From assembly GCF_027942865.1 (NCBI RefSeq), contig NC_134506.1, forward strand, positions 12,794,436 to 12,858,435: DNA of 64,000 bases. The letters run 5' to 3'. Positions 39,352 through 50,759 of this stretch are shown here, one piece after another. This DNA comes from Odontesthes bonariensis (lineage: Eukaryota; Chordata; Actinopteri; Atheriniformes; Atherinopsidae). Made by a program: the position numbers and the translations under genes. The notes beneath the pieces were generated by a model. The model was not told the DNA's origin and did no database searches. It saw nothing but the letters and a program-made list of their open reading frames with translations. Position 1 is the first letter of the stretch, and each line of letters starts with the position of its first letter.

Positions 39352-40254
39352 AGGGAGCGGCGGAGCTGTCACAACAGGTGTCATTATATGCAAGCAGATA
39401 TTATTGAAATGTAATAAGTGGGGGAAAAAAAAGACCAAAAGTCATGTAAACTCCAACCCTGATACCTCCCAACCCTACCTCCAACCACCAACCTACTCTG
39501 CTACGCTCGTATAGCTATTATCAGTGTATTATAATAATGATAATAATTATAACAAACTTTTCTTTGTTATTGTTCCCCAGCGATTCATGGAAGGTTTAAA
39601 ATGTACCTTTAAACAAATCCAACAAAAGAAAATACATTAATTCGACATTGAGCTATGACAAACTTGGGGAGATATGCTGTAAGAGTCTTTATGGTTATTT
39701 CACTTGATTTGTTCGTTGATTTGTTTTATATTTAGACGTTTTGAATATTCCATAGTTGGTTGTCAAAATGGGAAACGATGCTTTGCGCAGATTTCCTCGG
39801 AAAGCTGCTTTTTCCACAGCAGGACAACACTGTATTTGGCATGTGAATCAGATCGTTTCAGGGTCTTGCACTGTGATCACAACACAACTGAACAGCCTCG
39901 GTGTGCATGAATTTGAAAATGAGGTTAATTTCAAGTGATTCTTTGAAAATACTTTTTGCGCATTTTATCGCAGTCCTTTAGATTTCAGACTTCCACAGTT
40001 TGTTCTTTTAGTAGACAACAGAATAAGCTCGGGGTCGCAACGTTTCTGTGAGCCGATGATAACAAGTAATGTACAAAGAGAAAGAAGCAGAATGATGCTC
40101 CCCTGACTGATAAAATAAGCTCACTGACTGAGTCGACTAAAAAGACCATGATCATTTTGAGTACCACCCAATGAAATAATTATGAAACGTAATCGCTGTT
40201 GAATACGTGCTGTCAGTGTTTAAATATTACTAAATTTATTGCACTGATACATAA

Positions 40255-40265
40255 AATAAAATAAA
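40255..40265 (+). terminator. hmbox1: Candidate hmbox1 polyadenylation signal
   Basis: Overlapping AATAAA motifs (AAAATAAAATAAAAAG) occur about 0.9 kb after the stop codon at 39349-39351, with a further AATAATAAAG at 40284. They are the first clear cluster downstream. The intervening sequence is AT-rich and shows no other gene. Confidence 0.4.
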
Positions 40266-40888
40266 AAGAATCCCTTTGAGAAATAATAAAGTTTAGATAT
40301 TGTTAAATCCTTCAATATTTTTATTATTCAGATCCCAAATTAGTAACTCAGTAAATGTGTTGCGTAAATAGCCCGTCAGTAATCCCAAATTAGAATTTAA
40401 CACCCATAGATACTTCTGAATAAATGCTAAATGAATTTAGTGGCATTTAAACAACAAGTATTCAAGAGAGACAATTTCAGTGTTGGGTTCTCAGATTTGA
40501 ATAAAATTGGAATCTTAATAGCCTTATCGTGCTAACATGTTAATGTCAGCCTAAACCGCAGACAGTCGTATATAAATGAAGCACCCGCTATGATCTGTTG
40601 TTTTTCTTATTCATTTATGCGCAGGAATGATTGATCACTGTGAGATCATCAGTCAGTCAGTTAGGAGGTTGTTGAGATACTACAGATGAAAATGTAGTGA
40701 ATACTTACATATACTACATGTTCGTACATATACATACAGTATACTGTATGTACCTTAATCTCTTTCTAGTTACATTATCTAGACATATATGATATAATGA
40801 GAGAAACTATCAGTATGAGTCTGTCTTGTTGGTGAAAGGTGAGTGAACATTAGCCAAAGTATTAAGTTTTGATATTTGTGTTTTATCT

Positions 40889-42090
40889 CAATTCCAGAAC
40901 AGTTGGAACTGTTTAAAATGTAAATAAAACAGAATGCAATGATTTGAAAATCTCTTAAACTAACATTTTCTTCCCAATGGAACATAGAAAACATATTAAA
41001 TGTTGAAAGTCAGATATTTGACTATTTTATGAAAACTATTGGCTCATTTTGAATTTGCTGGGAGCAACATGTCTAAAATAATTGTGGTGGGAACAACAAA
41101 GACTGGAAAAGTAAGTGGTACTAAAAAAAAAAAAGGCTGGAGAAACATGTCGCACCTGATGAGGTTAATGGGCAACAGGTCAGTAGCATGAAAGAGGACA
41201 GTGGAGTAAGGACGGGCAGTATTGCAGCTACAAGTGTGGAGCAATTTCATCATGATGCTCTTCTACATAAAACTCCAAAGACTTTGAATATTCCACCTTC
41301 CAACAACTTCACTGGCCCAAAGCTCATTTAAAATGGACTGAGGCAAAGTGGAAAAGTGTTCTGTGGTCAGACAAATCACAACGTGAAATTCTTTTTGGAA
41401 ATCATGGACACTACCTCCGGACTAAAGACGAGAAGAACCATTTGGCTCGTTATCAGCACTCAGCTCAGAAGCTTGCATATCTGACTGTACGGGGGTGCAT
41501 TAGTGCCTATGGAACTGGCAGCTTGCACATCTGGAAAAGCACCATCAATACTGATAGGTGTAAACAGGTTTTCGAGCAACATATGCTCCCATCCAGATGA
41601 CGTCTTTTTCAGGGAAGCCCTTGCTTATTGCAGCAAGGCAATGTTAAACCACAGACTGCATATCACAGCCTTCATTGTAGAAGAGTCTGGGTGCTGGACT
41701 GACCTGCCTGTTTCACCAACTGAAAACACTTCTGTTCCTCGTGAAACTCAAAGTAAATCATAGAAGACCCAGAAGTGTCGAAAGGCTGGAATATCAGACC
41801 GGAATGGGACAACCTTCCTGTCCCAAAGCTCCAGCAACTGGTCTCCTCCGTTCTCAGATGTTTTCAAAGTTGTTAAAAGAAGAGGGGATGCTACACAGAG
41901 ATAAACATGTCCTGTCACCACAACTTCGGAGATGTGTTGCTGCCATCAAATTCAAGAAGATTAAAATGTCTCACTTTCAACATTTAATAGGTTTCATTGT
42001 GAATAAGGTATTGGTTTGTGAGATTTGCAGCTCATCGCACTCTCATTTTATTAACGCTTTGCATCCCAACTTTTTTTCAATTGGGGAATT
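40889..42090 (+). mobile_element. Tc1-like DNA transposon remnant with long terminal inverted repeats
   Basis: The two ends are inverted copies over roughly 150-200 bp (left ATTAAATGTTGAAAGTCAGA, right complement of TCTCACTTTCAACATTTAAT). The + strand 41330-41580 encodes a Tc1 transposase catalytic-domain fragment (VLWSDKSQREILFGNHGHY, GCISAYGTGSLHIWKSTIN, HMLPSR). Later transposase blocks near 41620-41900 remain in shifted frames. The region encoding the N-terminal DNA-binding part is mostly deleted. It is not active. Confidence 0.8.
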
Positions 42091-42114
42091 ATTTTTTATG
42101 AGTGTATGACAGTC

Positions 42115-45100
42115 GTGGATGGAGGAGAATAATAGAGATATGTTTAATCAAAGGCACATCAGATGTGTCGAACTATTGCAAGTAAAATGCATCGTTTTTA
42201 GATATGTCTACTTGTTCTCGACATGCCATGTGTTGTAAACACATACCGTCAGCCCTAAGTTGTATTTTCATTTAAATGACACTTTATTGAATTCCATGGT
42301 GCTAAGAGTCCCTGCTTTTTAAGTGTTTGATGGATCACTATGAGTGACTGTCAGACTGGAGTAGCAGCAAGAGAAGAAAAAGAAAGGTATTTCTGAAACT
42401 CATGTTTTCCTCAGATCAGTTGTTCATAGTACGTGAATTCTATCATACATAAGTTCCTTCAGCTATAAAAATAAATGTTTGACCAAAGTCAAATCACAAA
42501 TATTTATGAGTGTACAGCCATTGTAGAAGTCCAACAACCATAAAGAAGTATTAAAAGTTTTGCTTTGGCTTTTTTTTAGCCATTTGTTTAAAGGGAACTT
42601 CACCACCATGGACACATTTGATCTTACAATTTTGGAAGTTTATTTGTAAAACATAAACAGTCTGCTCACTAGTTTCTCCTTTAACATTAGGATGTTGTTA
42701 TGCTTCTCACTTAGTATTCTTTTACACAAAATGTCCTGCTGTGTTGGTGATGTTTAAGATGTGGTTAGTAAATAAAAGCAGTGATACTTTTTAGCCACCA
42801 GGGGGAAGTGTTTGAGGTTGAAAATCTGCTAACCATAGACTTTATGGCTAACACGTTCGTAAATGGTTGATTAATTGCACATCCAGCAGCTACAAACACC
42901 GCATCAACATTAGTTTGGAGTCATATCTCAGAGGACCTGACTTTCTCAAGTCAACACAACTGTACACTCTCCTTGTTGCTCCGTTAAGCTTTACACTTTT
43001 TCTAAGTGTAAATTTAGAAAATGAGCTTTCTTTATTTTATTCTCAAAAAATTAAACTTACCTTACTGATGGAAACATGCAGTAATGGTTTTAACAGTTAA
43101 AGCACTTGAATGTTTCATATGAGCTGTTTGCTCACGAGTGTAAATGAAGTGGATGAAAACATTTCTCATTTACTGAAACAATTAAGCTAGCTGTAGTAGC
43201 GCCTACCTCTTTTCATCAACAAAGAATGCATTACGATTTAGTTTGAATAAGCTTTATTAAAACTGCCACTGAACAGAGGTGAGCAGAGGCTTCCCGTCAT
43301 CATTCGGTGAGCTACATTTGGTGGCCGGTCGAGTTTTAGGAAGTTAACTCTGTTAGCATCCTGTAGCTGAACTACAAACAATAACTGGTACATTGCTTAA
43401 ATGTTCCATGCTAAAGAGATGTAATCTTAGGAGCACTAGTATGCTGATGTCTGATGTCCGTCTTATAATAACTACATCACAAGACCTCCGAACAGTCCTT
43501 GTTTCCACAATATCCTCAGCTGCTAAATGTTCTGCTACGTTCAACACTAAGCTAGCTGCTAGCTGGATGCTCTGTTTGGTGCTGGGCGGGAAGTAATATG
43601 TAGTTTCACTGCCAACTTTGGCAACCATTGTCCAGACGGCCAAAAAAATGAATTCACATTACACATAGAACCTTGTTCCTAAGTTGGGAGCAGCTTTAAG
43701 ATGAGCTAACTCAAAACGATGTTCTTAAAAGTTAATTTATTTTGAACAAATCAGATGCTCTTCAACACTACTTGAAGTCCATAACCTTCTCATTTGTGTG
43801 GTCAGCTGCTTGTATTTTACAGAGCTGTGAGACCTTCTTGTTTCACAAGACTAAAACCTTCCAGCTGGTTTAAAAAGTAAATGATACTACAATGTAATAA
43901 ATCCTGATTAGCAGGCAGGAGACATTTCAATTCTGTCCAGCTTTATTACCTCTGCCTACTGTATGTTCACACACAGGGTCTTCTACAATGGCTGTATCAG
44001 CGTACAACTACTAATGAAAGAGAACTAAACTCTCATTGTTCTGTTACACAGCCAACACTGAAGTGGCTTCATTTAATCACTGTTTGTCTGGTGCTTTACA
44101 TGCTAAGCTGTTAGTTCAGAAATAAGTCTTCACACGGATACCTCACTCTCTCCCCTCAGCTATAAGCCTATAAGCTACACCCCGCAGGTTCCTCAATGGC
44201 CACTTCAATGTGAATCAAAGTGTTTTTTTTGGCTGTCAGGGGAACAAAAAAACAATAGAATAGACTGACTGATGGCAAACTGTGATGAGGCAATGTCTTT
44301 AATGACAGAAAAAAAAAAAAAAGAAAAAAAAAAAAGGGAAACGCCTTCTCCGACTAGAGCCAATGAATAATAAGTTTTTATGTAAAGGGAAGTTCCACTC
44401 CAAAAAGGAATTCATGAATTGATAAGCTCCCACATCCAACATGAATAACCAAAGTAGTTCTTCCTTCCTTCTGGTGGAGTTTCAGACTAAATGTCAGAGA
44501 AAAGTGTAGCTTTGATGGAATGTCTCTAATTGTGTGGCAGCAGAGCTGTCCTGAGTGTTTTTGCTTTAAGCTTTGAGGCATCAATAATCATTTATGTAGC
44601 TTTTTTTGTCATATGTTTGAATTATTTACGCCAAAATATAAATGTTTTTTATTGTTTTGTTTTAATCTGCTAAGCAGAAGCCTTTCTGAAATTAATCTGT
44701 AGATTAATTTAAGACCACGTGCTGTTTTGAAATTATTTCAGGATTTAAATCATTTAATGCTGCCTTCATGGTCTTCTTGTGATGTTTTGTTTTGTTTTAA
44801 TGGGTCTGGAGTAACAGTGTTGCCATTCTGAGAATGAAAGGAAAGTGTATTCATATTTTGAAAGCAGAAGTGATCAATGACAGAACTACACAAAAGGTTG
44901 CTGTGGGGTCGTAGTTGAAGTCGGATCCTCTTCATGCTTCTCATTTGTGTTTACGAAAATGATTGGATGAGTAGGTCAGAGGTAAATCTAGTTGTATATC
45001 AGTCATTTATGTGAGATAACAAGAAAACTTTAGTGTTGCAAAATTTAAGAAAAAATTCTGATTTAATCAGCATTTTTTTAGCCAGAATTACTACTTAAAG

Positions 45101-46205
45101 AGCCAAACGAGCCACGTTCACGAGTGCAGCCCCAGTTGTTTTCGGTGGTTTCAGTCCCGTTGAGTTAAGCTCACTTTGTATTTCGACTCTTTATGACCAG
45201 AACACACGTTTTCAGTGGCTTCATAACTCAAGTTCTGATTATGGGAAAGTGCAGTTAAACAAACTTTGCTGTGGCCGGTCTGCGTCAGAATGCCGTTTTG
45301 TCATTTGCTTTGGATCCTGTATTGCTTTTAAACTTTTGGTTTAAAAAGAACAAGCGTCTGCTGACGGAATACTTGCTTTGACTTGCCAGAGTCCTGCCAC
45401 AAATATGTAGTTTAACAGAGTTGGATGCTGTCAGACACTCATCAGTGTTATGAGACGCCGTCTGACAGTTGAAGAGTAGAAATGTTAATTTAATATGAAT
45501 GCAGTCAACATCATTTGTAGACTTTCCAGCCTTAAAGCTCTATTCTAATCAGGCAGAGGCTGGAAATGTTACTTAAAATGAACAAATCTTTTATCGCAGT
45601 TTTAAAATGGTGGTTTCTGTTTTATTCAGGCAATAAGCTTCAATAAATCTGTCAAAAGAAAAATATCAAACCTCAGCTGGATGTATGTTGTATTTGTTGA
45701 ATTGAATTTTTTTTTTTTTTTTTTTTCAAATCCTGTTGTTCCTTTCCATTTTAAGATTTAGTGCCTTTTTTGGACAGTAGACTGTTGTGTAATCGCCATG
45801 TAGAAAATCTACATTGGCCTCTTGTTACTTTTTCATCTGTTGGATAAAACCTTAATTTGTTATTTTTAAGGTGTGTTTTTATTGATATTCTATTTACAAG
45901 GGAATAATAAAAAAAAAACTGATCAGACTCCATGCCACGTGTTGCTGTGTTTCATTCATCCCATTCTTGCACATTTCCGTGCTTATGTTTTTGACGATTG
46001 TTGAAGTGGAACACTGAGCCAGCTCCTGCTAATGATGGTTGCTCTTAGTCTAACGGAAGGTGATTGTGCATGATTCTTCTGTGTCCTACAGTACTCCCAG
46101 GTAGAGAAGCTGGAGTGAAACTGCAGTGAGAGCCAAGGGGAATAAAAGCCCCCGCCCGTTTAAAAAGGAGCTAAAGGGTATCGGGACCAGTCAGGAGGGA
46201 GACCG
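42115..46205. other. Intergenic spacer between hmbox1 and calml4, no gene found
   Basis: This 4.1-kb AT-rich stretch carries scattered open frames below 100 codons, poly-A runs near 44310-44337 and a T run at 45708-45727. None of the frames resembles a known protein, and I see no splice-bounded exon. Confidence 0.5.
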
Positions 46206-46289
46206 GCATGTCCTGAAACTGACTGACAGCCTTTAATTAAACTCTGTTGTAAAGGTCATGGGTGTGAGCATGCATGCTTGCTTTTCTCT

Positions 46290-46434
46290 TGCGTCTCTGT
46301 GTGGGCCTGTGATGGACTGGCGACCTGTCCAGGGTGAACCCCGCCTCACACCCAGCGGCAGCTGGGAAGAGGCTCCAGCCCCCACGCGACCCTGAAGTGA
46401 ATTAAGCGGGTAGGGAAAATGGATGGATGTAAAG
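46290..46434 (+). repeat. SINE-like fragment ending in a GGATGGATG tail
   Basis: This carries GATGGACTGGCGACCTGTCC, GGTGAACCCCGCCTC and the AAATGGATGGATG end, and is homologous by eye to the complement of 36593-36697. Its last 60 bases (CCACGCGACCCTGAAG... GGATGG) also resemble the 3' end of the RTE-like LINE at 60000-60030. Confidence 0.7.
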
Positions 46435-46761
46435 GTCATGGAAACATGATAAAGCAGATGGACACTAGCATCACAAACTTAATTTTTGATGATTTGCCTC
46501 TGCTTTATTTTAAAAACTTTCAAATCTAAAATTTCTTTTGTTTTTATCCACACTATTCATTAACCCACTTTGTTACTTGGGAAATGCTTTTAGAATAATT
46601 GGCTCCTCGCTGGTTGAAATTTAATTAGGTTTATAAAACTCTAAATTCAAAATCTATTTCGTACTTGAATATTGTTAAAAAAAATTCCCTGAAGTTACTT
46701 TAGCCGACCCTGAGTGCGCTTTAATTGAACAGTCATCTGTCGGCTGTATGGGTAAACTCTC

Positions 46762-46781
46762 GGGAGCCATAAAGGGCTCCC
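46762..46781. promoter_or_regulatory. Palindrome with CDX-like core upstream of calml4
   Basis: GGGAGCCATAAAGGGCTCCC lies about 190 bases before the calml4 start codon. It has complementary arms around an ATAAA core, and contains CCATAAA, the kind of site bound by intestinal CDX factors. CALML4 is known as a gut and kidney brush-border protein, so a CDX site is plausible, but function here is inference only. Confidence 0.3.
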
Positions 46782-46970
46782 TTGATTGTGGGAGTGGTAA
46801 CGGAAAGGACGGAATAATGCAGCACGTGGATCTGGTATCAGCGTTGCCACAACAACGCCTATCAAATTGCATTTCAGTCTACTGGTGGTGGACTTTAGAC
46901 AGGTGGGGGAGCTGGTGACGTTAGCTGCAGGAGACGCTCCTTCCTGGAAAGAAACGTAACAGCTTCAGAC

Positions 46971-49900
46971 ATGGTAAGAGCGAGAAATGCTTTCTTTAGT
47001 GTTTTTCAATTTATTTTGTGTCTTGTGTACTTAACAAGTCTCACTACACTATTCACCTTGCAGGCTAAGTTCTTCACGCCAGCTCAGATCAATGGTAAGA
47101 GTAGCCATGTTTTCCCATTACTGTTCTATTTCTGTAACCTGTACTCACTGTGATACGCACTGATCAAATTCAGACCCTGATCAGTCCTCCTGTGCTGTAA
47201 AGTTAACCTGCCAGTTCGTTTGAAATACTACCAAAGATGTTCCTCGCTAAGTAACAGAAGGGAAGAAACTGTGTTGTTGTAATTCCATTTTTCTCCCCTT
47301 TTTGTAGAGTTCAAAGAGTGCTTCTCCTTGTATGACAAAAAGCAAAAGGGCAAAATTGATTCCAAAGACCTGATCATAGTTATGCGCTGCCTGGGTACAA
47401 GCCCCACACTCGGTGAAATAGAACGGCATCTGCAGGTCCACAAAATCGGTACGTACAACGTGCAGTTTCTGATATTAGTTTGTGTGTGTGTGGGTGGGGT
47501 GGGGGGGAGCCGAGCCTCTTTTTAGCTTGAGCCATTTGAAATAAAGAGATGTGGTAAATAAACTGGAGTCTTTGCTGATAAAAGAAAGTTTTTCTGTCAT
47601 CACAAGTTTAGTTTAACGGTTATTAATGTGCCTAACTCCCAATAAGACACCCTACAGAGGGTGAGTGTGCAGACACTCAGAAAAGAGGAAAGTTCACGCA
47701 AACAGGAGCAGATCTCTCTTCCCCAAGACACGTTTTCTTTCTCTGACATTTTCAACACCTTCAGGAAATTTATCCAGTTAATAGTTTGGCAAAGATTATG
47801 AAAAAAAAAAAAAACAGAAAATACAAACTTAATGTAAATATGTGTAAAAACAATGTGTGTTTAGAGAAAACTGGCGAGCTGGACTTCTCTACATTCCTGA
47901 CGATGATGCACAGACAGATGCAGCAGGAGAACCCAAAGGCCGAGATCCTGGAGGCCTTCAGGATGACCGACAAGCGACAGAAAGGATACATCCAGGCGTC
48001 TGAGCTGCGGGCCAAACTCACCAAGTTAGGAGAGAAACTCACAAACAAAGAAGGTGACTGCCCCCCTCCCCTTTAAAAGAGAGCAAAGCTGAAATCTGCA
48101 AAGGATTTTTTACCCTGTAGCCAAAACTAAGTTGCTATGCTGACTCAGGCTTTAAGAGGCTGCTTATCAGTTAAATCTATTGCTGTAATTCTAGGACATA
48201 TTCAGTATTTTAAAAGAGGCGCACGGCTGGAGTTGCAGTGAGTTGTGTCAGATGTCTGTGGAATGAAACTGTGATTAGAGCGTGAACTAAACATGAGAGC
48301 GTTCACACCAATAGCCAATGAACCGTGTGGAATTTCCAGCAACCTTTACACAAATCCCAAAAATGAAAAAGCATATGAGAGTGTGACAATGTGTCATTAT
48401 AAGTGCGGGGTTCAACATTGTTTGTGCCAATACCTTACTGCCTCAACATTACATAACAATACATTGTGTTAGATAACACCCTAACTCAAGTATCTACCCA
48501 TTAATTTTTGTGCAAACTCTCTCCTCCACTTAGCTGGAAAATTCCCCATAGTTGTCTTTTTTTTCCTTCATCTGTCACATTTGCTGCATCCTCTGTTGGT
48601 CACGTTAATCTGGCTTCAAAGCAGAGCTCAGCAACTCCCTGACAATTACAAGCTGCTTCCCTAAATCTGCTAAAAACTTGCCAGTCATCTCCTTCCGCAG
48701 CTGTCCAAAAACTTGTGAACAATAGCTCCTCTCCTGGTTTTTACGATAAACGTCACTCTTCCTCCCCCTGTGAGCAAACACGTTTGTTGTGTCAGATACC
48801 ACTTTGAGCAATTGGATTGTACCAATCGGGTTTGTTTTCAAGACAGACTTCATTTCTCACTCGAAAAGCAGCTATGTCTGAACATGAATGTTTTGGCCTG
48901 CCTGACTTAGTGTTGATAACTCTGGGAGAAACGAAATAACTCCAGAACAACGTGGACGATTTGGGTGTTTTAAGAAATTTGAGTATTTGTTCAGTTGCTC
49001 GTTATTAAATGATGTCTCCAGCCTTGATGTCGAGCTACGCTTGTTGGCCGCAGCTTTGAACTCGGCATAAAAATGAGAATTGTTCCTAATTTTCTCATCG
49101 AATTTGTCAAATGCAAAGTTATTTCCAAGAGCTTTTTGTAGACTCTTAAACATTCCCTGCAATCTCAAAGACACATTGGAGTACTGGGTTTGGTTGTTTG
49201 CATGTTTTTTTTTCAGGCTAACCATGATGAAGTGGAGCATAAAATGCGAACCTCAAGCTGAGATTTTTGATGGAAGGACTCCCACAGGGATGCTGATGTC
49301 TGATTTAAAATCAACTCTCTCAAGTTGAATTTTAGGTTTTCAAAGCTCACGGATTCAAACAGCTGCTGGCTTCATGTAATTCTAAGCGCTGTCGGTGGGT
49401 GGGCGCTTTGCACATTAAGCAGTTTATAGTTAAAAAGCTAAACCGCTTCCCGGTGGGAGAGCATCCATCAAGTTGGTGGATTCCTGAACCACTGAACAGT
49501 GATGCTAATTCAAGGAAAGAGGAAACAACGGCGCTTTGAAGCTGTTCAGCTTAACAGCAGCAAATGTGAGCAGAAGTGCAGGCAAAATCGCTCATTGTTA
49601 GTGCTGTGATGCACCTCTTTTAGTATTCAGGACGCCTTCGCCCAGAAATTGCAATTAGTTTGGATGCCAAATCACAAGTGACTGAAATCCGATTGGAAAT
49701 ACTTTAATAGGGTGTGTCATCCTTGTGTAAAGGATGCTAAAACAGCGGGATGATTTATTTACTGTTTATGTGAAGCCAAGTGGTAGAAATCCTTTAAACT
49801 TTAACTGAGGTAGCGACAGAGCAAAGTTGACCAAAAACATCACATGACAGAATTAAAGCAACAATGATGATTTCTGACGATGAAGATTTTAATCAACAGT

Positions 49901-50385
49901 TCACCGTGTTACATAAAGTGCAGCAAAGATCCAGCAGGTTGCTGAGAAGTGGAATCAAAAGCAACATTTCTGATATAAAGTATGTGTTAGTAAGTTTTAG
50001 TAATGTGAAATTCTGTTTTTAGGTTTTATATATATGTTTTTAATCTACATTCACAAAAGTGAAGGATTTCGGTTTGGTTGTTTAAATGGAAAACTTCAGG
50101 AGAAGCCACCGCGCTTACTGTCGGCTCAATGCAAAGATGAACACTGACGTGTGTTCAAACCTCCCGACTCCTGATCTCCAACCTGTTTGACTGCAGTCCT
50201 CCGCCGTGTTCCCAGTAATCGGGGGAGAGAACGGGCCGTTTCTTGTCATGTCCACTTATGAAGCTGTGTGCTGTCTTCTCTCTGTAGTGGATGAGCTCTT
50301 CAAAGAGGCAAAGGTCAAGTCAAATGGGAACATCAACTATGAGGAGTTCGCCCAAATGGTGACGCTGCCACCGGTCGATTACTGA
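46971..50385 (+). CDS. calml4: calml4, calmodulin-like protein 4 (5 exons, 153 aa)
   Basis: In mammals CALML4 is a light chain of MYO7B in the intermicrovillar adhesion complex of brush borders. Exons: ATG at 46971-46973 (last codon of exon 1), 47064-47094, 47308-47448, 47865-48053 and 50288-50385, all GT-AG and 462 nt in frame. The 153 residues equal the human length. Family blocks include ECFSLYDKKQKGKIDSKD, GELDFSTFLTMMH and TKLGEKLTNKEVDELF. All four EF-hand loops are degenerate: loop 1 has Lys at positions 3 and 5, loop 2 is disrupted, loop 3 is DKRQKGYIQASE, and loop 4 starts with Lys. Strong calcium binding is therefore unlikely, as expected for a myosin light chain-like role. The start is fixed by the family N-terminus MAKF. 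Confidence 0.93.
48605..49240 (-). other. Unidentified antisense open frames in the last calml4 intron
   Basis: Two consecutive - strand frames, 49240-48872 (122 codons) and 48853-48605 (82 codons), are long for this AT-rich intron and have protein-like composition (for example FGQLRKEMTGKFLADLGKQL). They could be remnants of a hAT-type or other transposase domain broken by stops, but I cannot assign them and see no terminal repeats. The rest of the intron (49330-50287) shows nothing recognisable. Confidence 0.3.
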
Positions 50386-50602
50386 TTGTTCAAAGAAGAA
50401 TCGAACAAGCCAACTTCAAACTTCACAACAGCAAACTGATGTTTTACTAACTGTAACTGAAGCTTACAGCCAGCATTGCTTATTCTTCACTTTGCTTGGT
50501 TTTTTCCTTAATTTAAACACATCTTCTTTGCTCTCACCACCAGATTTCCTCAATGACAGACTTTGATAATATGGTTTGACATTGCATCTTTTAAACATCT
50601 GT

Positions 50603-50754
50603 ATTAAAAAGGGTTCAACTGGAATACGTGAATTATTGCATATTTTTTTAAAATCCGCATTAAGGTCAACGACTTCAAATGAAAAGGTTTTCTTTTAAAG
50701 ATCACAAAAAATACGCTTTAAGTTTGATTTGTAGGAATAGTCGAGGTAAATAAA
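50603..50754 (+). terminator. calml4: calml4 polyadenylation signals
   Basis: ATTAAA at 50603-50608 and AATAAA at 50749-50754 are the first poly(A) signals after the calml4 stop codon (50383-50385). Either would give a short 3'UTR. Confidence 0.45.
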
Positions 50755-50759
50755 TACCC

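Noticed and set aside
43353..43643. 96-codon - strand frame and 67-codon + strand frame
   Set aside because: They are mutual shadows in single-copy-looking spacer with no domain or splice context.
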